Shown here: positions 17,369 to 20,080 of the stretch, piece after piece
Position numbering within the stretch: position 1 is the stretch's first letter
Layout: each line of letters starts with the position of its first letter
Assembly: GCA_019649035.1 (NCBI GenBank)
Contig: BMAT01013603.1
Coordinates: forward strand, 99,939 to 120,018
DNA from: Elysia marginata
Taxonomy: Eukaryota > Mollusca > Gastropoda > Plakobranchidae
Direction of reading: 5' to 3'
Length of the DNA stretch: 20,080 nt
Position numbers and translations under genes: made by a program
The notes under the pieces: generated by a model
Database searches by the model: none
Seen by the model: the letters and a program-made list of their open reading frames with translations, nothing else
What the model was told of the DNA's origin: nothing

Positions 17369-19961
17369 TCAGCAGCAATTCATCAGCAGGGTTATCCTGT
17401 CTAGTAAAAGTAGTACAACTAAAAGTGATGGGCCACAATATTACCTCATGTATTTCAATCAAAGATTCTCTAAGATTGTCTGCTAGGGCTAGTCTCTGGG
17501 CGTTTCCAGTGATGCTATGTTTAGTCCAGGACAATGTATCATAAAATTGGGTTAGTTGGGACATTAGTTCAATCTTGTACGTAGACTAGTACAATGAGGC
17601 TGAGACGATCACAGCTTCCTTGCACATGTCCGAAGGGTTACCAGCATTGACTGCATTATATATAGCCATGAGCAAACGACTTGTGTCTTCTTGCACTTTC
17701 GTCTTTGCCTACAGTCTACGGGGGTTCAACAGGCCGTCTTTGGTATTGTAACGGAAGCCCAAACAATGTGTTTTTCACTGAAGAAATAGTTATGTGCTGT
17801 CATAGTTGAGAACATGCCTACCCAGGTAGACCTACCGGTACACGAAAACAGCTCATGGGCTGTAAAGTAAACGTAGTTACCCCAACTTTTCATGTACGTT
17901 CTAATTACTAAATTACACCACAACTAGTATTACGGCACCAACAGATTGTGTCTACATATAGTACCGGTACCGGTAGTACATGTACTACTTTTGTAACATG
18001 CATATCCGCTTCGTATTTTATGGCATAAGTTTTGTAGCCTACATCAGTACATGTACATGTTTATACCTGCGTATGCAGTGAGATGTAGAAATGATAAACA
18101 GACAAACAGATTCAGAACGTGCAACTGCAAGACGGTGCAAAAATGTAAAGTGAAAATATAAGAGCAGAGAGAGGTGAGGTAATCTAATAGGCTAACCAAT
18201 ATAATGGTGGGGCGCCGTAGACAATTTTATAACCCGATAAAACTTAATGAAAGAGATTTCAGATCTATACATTTGAAGGAGAAATGAAAGTAAAAAGGGA
18301 AAATATCATCTGGTTAATGCAGTTAACGGTAATGGCTGGTAACCGAGTGCCAAAATTACTGTTTTGTTTTTTAGGAAAACTGACACTGGGAATTGGAGAA
18401 AAAAAAACACGAAAAAAACTACAACTTAAGTACCGTACCGGTATAAAATAACTGGTACCGGTAGTGTAACCCAAAAATTAATCTGTCTAAATGCAGCAAT
18501 GTTACACAATGATCGGGAATGCGATTTCAAGAGAGAATTAGAGTAGCCATTCTAGGCTGAATGGCAGCCAAGGCGTAAGCGCATTTTTTCTTATACTTCC
18601 AGTTTTCATTGTTTTGTTTCCTTCAAACTACTTAGTTTTGCCTTGATAGTTAATCATCATTGACTATTAAAATTTAAAACAATAAACCATCTTACTTTTG
18701 TAAGTCAAACACTTCATGAGCCAAAGCAAAATCTTTTGTTTGTTCACTGTTTCGAAAGCATAAAGTCTCTTTGACTATGTTTGTACCATATTGGCTCTTT
18801 ATTACATGCCTTTAATGTTTCATGCATATTTTTTTTCTTTTGTAAAACTAAAAGCTTGAGCCATTTTGTGTGGAGTGGAAGAGAAAAGGGAATGTCATAA
18901 GCGATTGATTGCAGCTATTTAAGCAACTGTTGCATATCGGTCTTCTTTACTTTTAGAGAATGAACCCACGCTGGTTTCATTTAGAGCTTACTCGATCGTG
19001 TCAATTGGCTTTGCAGTAGCAAAAAAAAAAAAAAATACAATGGCTACCTTTTGGCGTTAAATTTAAGAGAAAAATATATAGTACGTTTGAAGGGCAAAAC
19101 AAAACTTTAAGTTTATTGTTAAAAACAACCTTTCAGTTCCTAGATATAAGTAGCCTACTAATGAACGTTTTGCATGTGGGCCAAGGACTACTATGTGGGC
19201 CTAAAAATTTATCAGCTTGTTTTCATCTTACCGAAATGGATTTTTTCGACGTTATCCATCACGTATCTTGCGATTTTTATTCCTTATCCATTAAAGACAT
19301 ATTAATTTTATTTATTGCGTTATGTTTACCACAAACTTTCAAATAAAGTCGGAAAGACCTGTTTCACAATAGGTGTTGTTTATTATTTTATTTTATAATT
19401 ATGTCAATTTTACTTATATTAATGTAAAAGACAAAGAAAAATATTTTAAAGAATGATAGCAAAGATAAAGAAGAGAAGCCGCGGGTTACCGCATGTATAA
19501 CGTTGAAAAAGACAACGTAGCTAAGATAAATTGAGTGTCTGTTTGCAAAATATGCAAACATTACATTGAAAATCTCCGCAATTTTTACTTAGAATGGATC
19601 AAGGTAATTACACTTTAAATTATAAGTCTAAATGAATTTTTTTTTTAAATAAGTATTCTGTTGTTGATAACGCTAAGAAAGCATTGGTTTTTTTTTTTAA
19701 GGTCTTGAGTTGGACACGACTTTTCAATCAGAAACGATCATTCTTGTTTTCCCACTAATCTCATTCCTGTATCGGAAATGCATACGAGGTCTCTTCTTCT
19801 TCTGTCAACTTCCTTTAGTATCATCGTAAACCACAAAACACAGAATCAACATTTCGATGAAACCCAAAATATGGTTATCACTCAGTAATAATTAATATCA
19901 CCGATGTTCTGCCCACGCTGAAGCTTGCCGTCAAAATGCGGCCATGTACGTCATGTGTTTT

Positions 19962-19962
<1 letters not shown>
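17369..19962. other. No gene seen; palindrome-rich non-coding DNA
   Basis: No exon, RNA gene or transposon end recognised. It contains ACCGGTACCGGT (17963-17974) next to a perfect 16-base palindrome centred on TACATGTA (17973-17988), more CCGGTA words at 17834 and 18437-18462, and a 15-base A run at 19021-19035. Confidence 0.5.
17963..17988. repeat. Adjacent perfect palindromes ACCGGTACCGGT and GTAGTACATGTACTAC
   Basis: Two self-complementary sequences of 12 and 16 bases overlap by two bases. They could extrude as hairpins or be paired binding sites. Similar short palindromes recur through the right half. Confidence 0.7.

Positions 19963-20008
<46 letters not shown>
19963..20008. repeat. (TAA)n microsatellite, about 15 units, likely a retroposon tail
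   Basis: A perfect TAA array of 46 bases. Read on the minus strand it follows GATGAATAAAGC, an AATAAA-type signal, as in non-LTR elements that end in (ATT)n. The body of that element would run from 20009 past the right edge. Confidence 0.85.
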
Positions 20009-20009
<1 letters not shown>

Positions 20010-20080
20010 CTTTATTCATCTTTTTTCAAGAAGTTTGTTTTACAGACGTGGTCATAATTAATTTAGAAATAACAACAAAT
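20009..20080 (-). mobile_element. Possible 3' end of a non-LTR retroposon, cut by the window edge
   Basis: On the minus strand the edge sequence leads through CTTGAAAAAAGATGAATAAAGC into (ATT)n. Only about 70 bases are visible, so the class cannot be named. Confidence 0.35.

Noticed and set aside
17211..17564. 117-codon minus-strand frame
   Set aside because: Half of it is translated minisatellite, and the rest has no recognisable domain or splice context.
10510..20080. EGR zinc-finger gene expected from the synteny idea
   Set aside because: No C2H2 zinc-finger codon pattern was seen on either strand.

Overview
This is animal nuclear DNA. It is AT-rich and mostly non-coding, with intron-containing genes, tRNA-derived retroposons, DNA-transposon relics, minisatellites and one small assembly ambiguity (two N before a poly-C run). 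The proteins are metazoan: a cysteamine/N-terminal-cysteine dioxygenase (ADO) and a BIN3-type N-BAR protein. The repeat style, with short palindromes such as TACATGTA, ACCGGTA and CTAGATCTAG, would fit a mollusc or another lophotrochozoan. That placement is a guess, not something the sequence proves.

Left half (1-8725, minus strand): the 5' part of a BIN3 homologue. Its exons are too short to stand out as ORFs, but six coding exons can be rebuilt from consensus splice sites with matching phases: 8718-8725, 7361-7418, 6579-6619, 5185-5246, 4656-4792 and 2785-2825. They give residues 1 to about 115 of a protein of roughly 250 residues. The remaining exons must lie to the left of the window, because I find no further exon in 1-2784. 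The introns and 3' side carry a 10-copy 36-bp minisatellite (732-1091), two TA-flanked MITEs (1929-2527 and 5404-6268), two tRNA-derived SINEs and a 250-bp tandem duplication (7601-8119).

Centre (8726-9771): a 1,046-bp ATG-to-ATG interval between the divergently transcribed BIN3 and ADO genes. It is very rich in CTAGAT/ATCTAG palindromes, has an ETS-type CCGGAAGT site, and has a YY1-like AAGATGGCG over the second ADO methionine. ADO itself (9772-10509, plus strand) is a single uninterrupted 245-codon frame with all three iron-ligand histidines and the Cys/Tyr cofactor pair.

Right half (10510-20080): I recognise no further gene. It holds the ADO 3' UTR, four MITE-like elements (11090-11360, 12283-12773, 13441-13650, 15530-16189), a 33-44 bp minisatellite (17095-17368), clusters of short palindromes and an (AAT)n tract that looks like the tail of a reverse-oriented retroposon at the right edge.

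The most interesting point is the ADO/BIN3 head-to-head pair. In human, as I recall, ADO sits next to EGR2 and BIN3 next to EGR3. The pair here could therefore preserve a pre-vertebrate neighbourhood that was split after genome duplication. No EGR zinc-finger gene is visible in the window.
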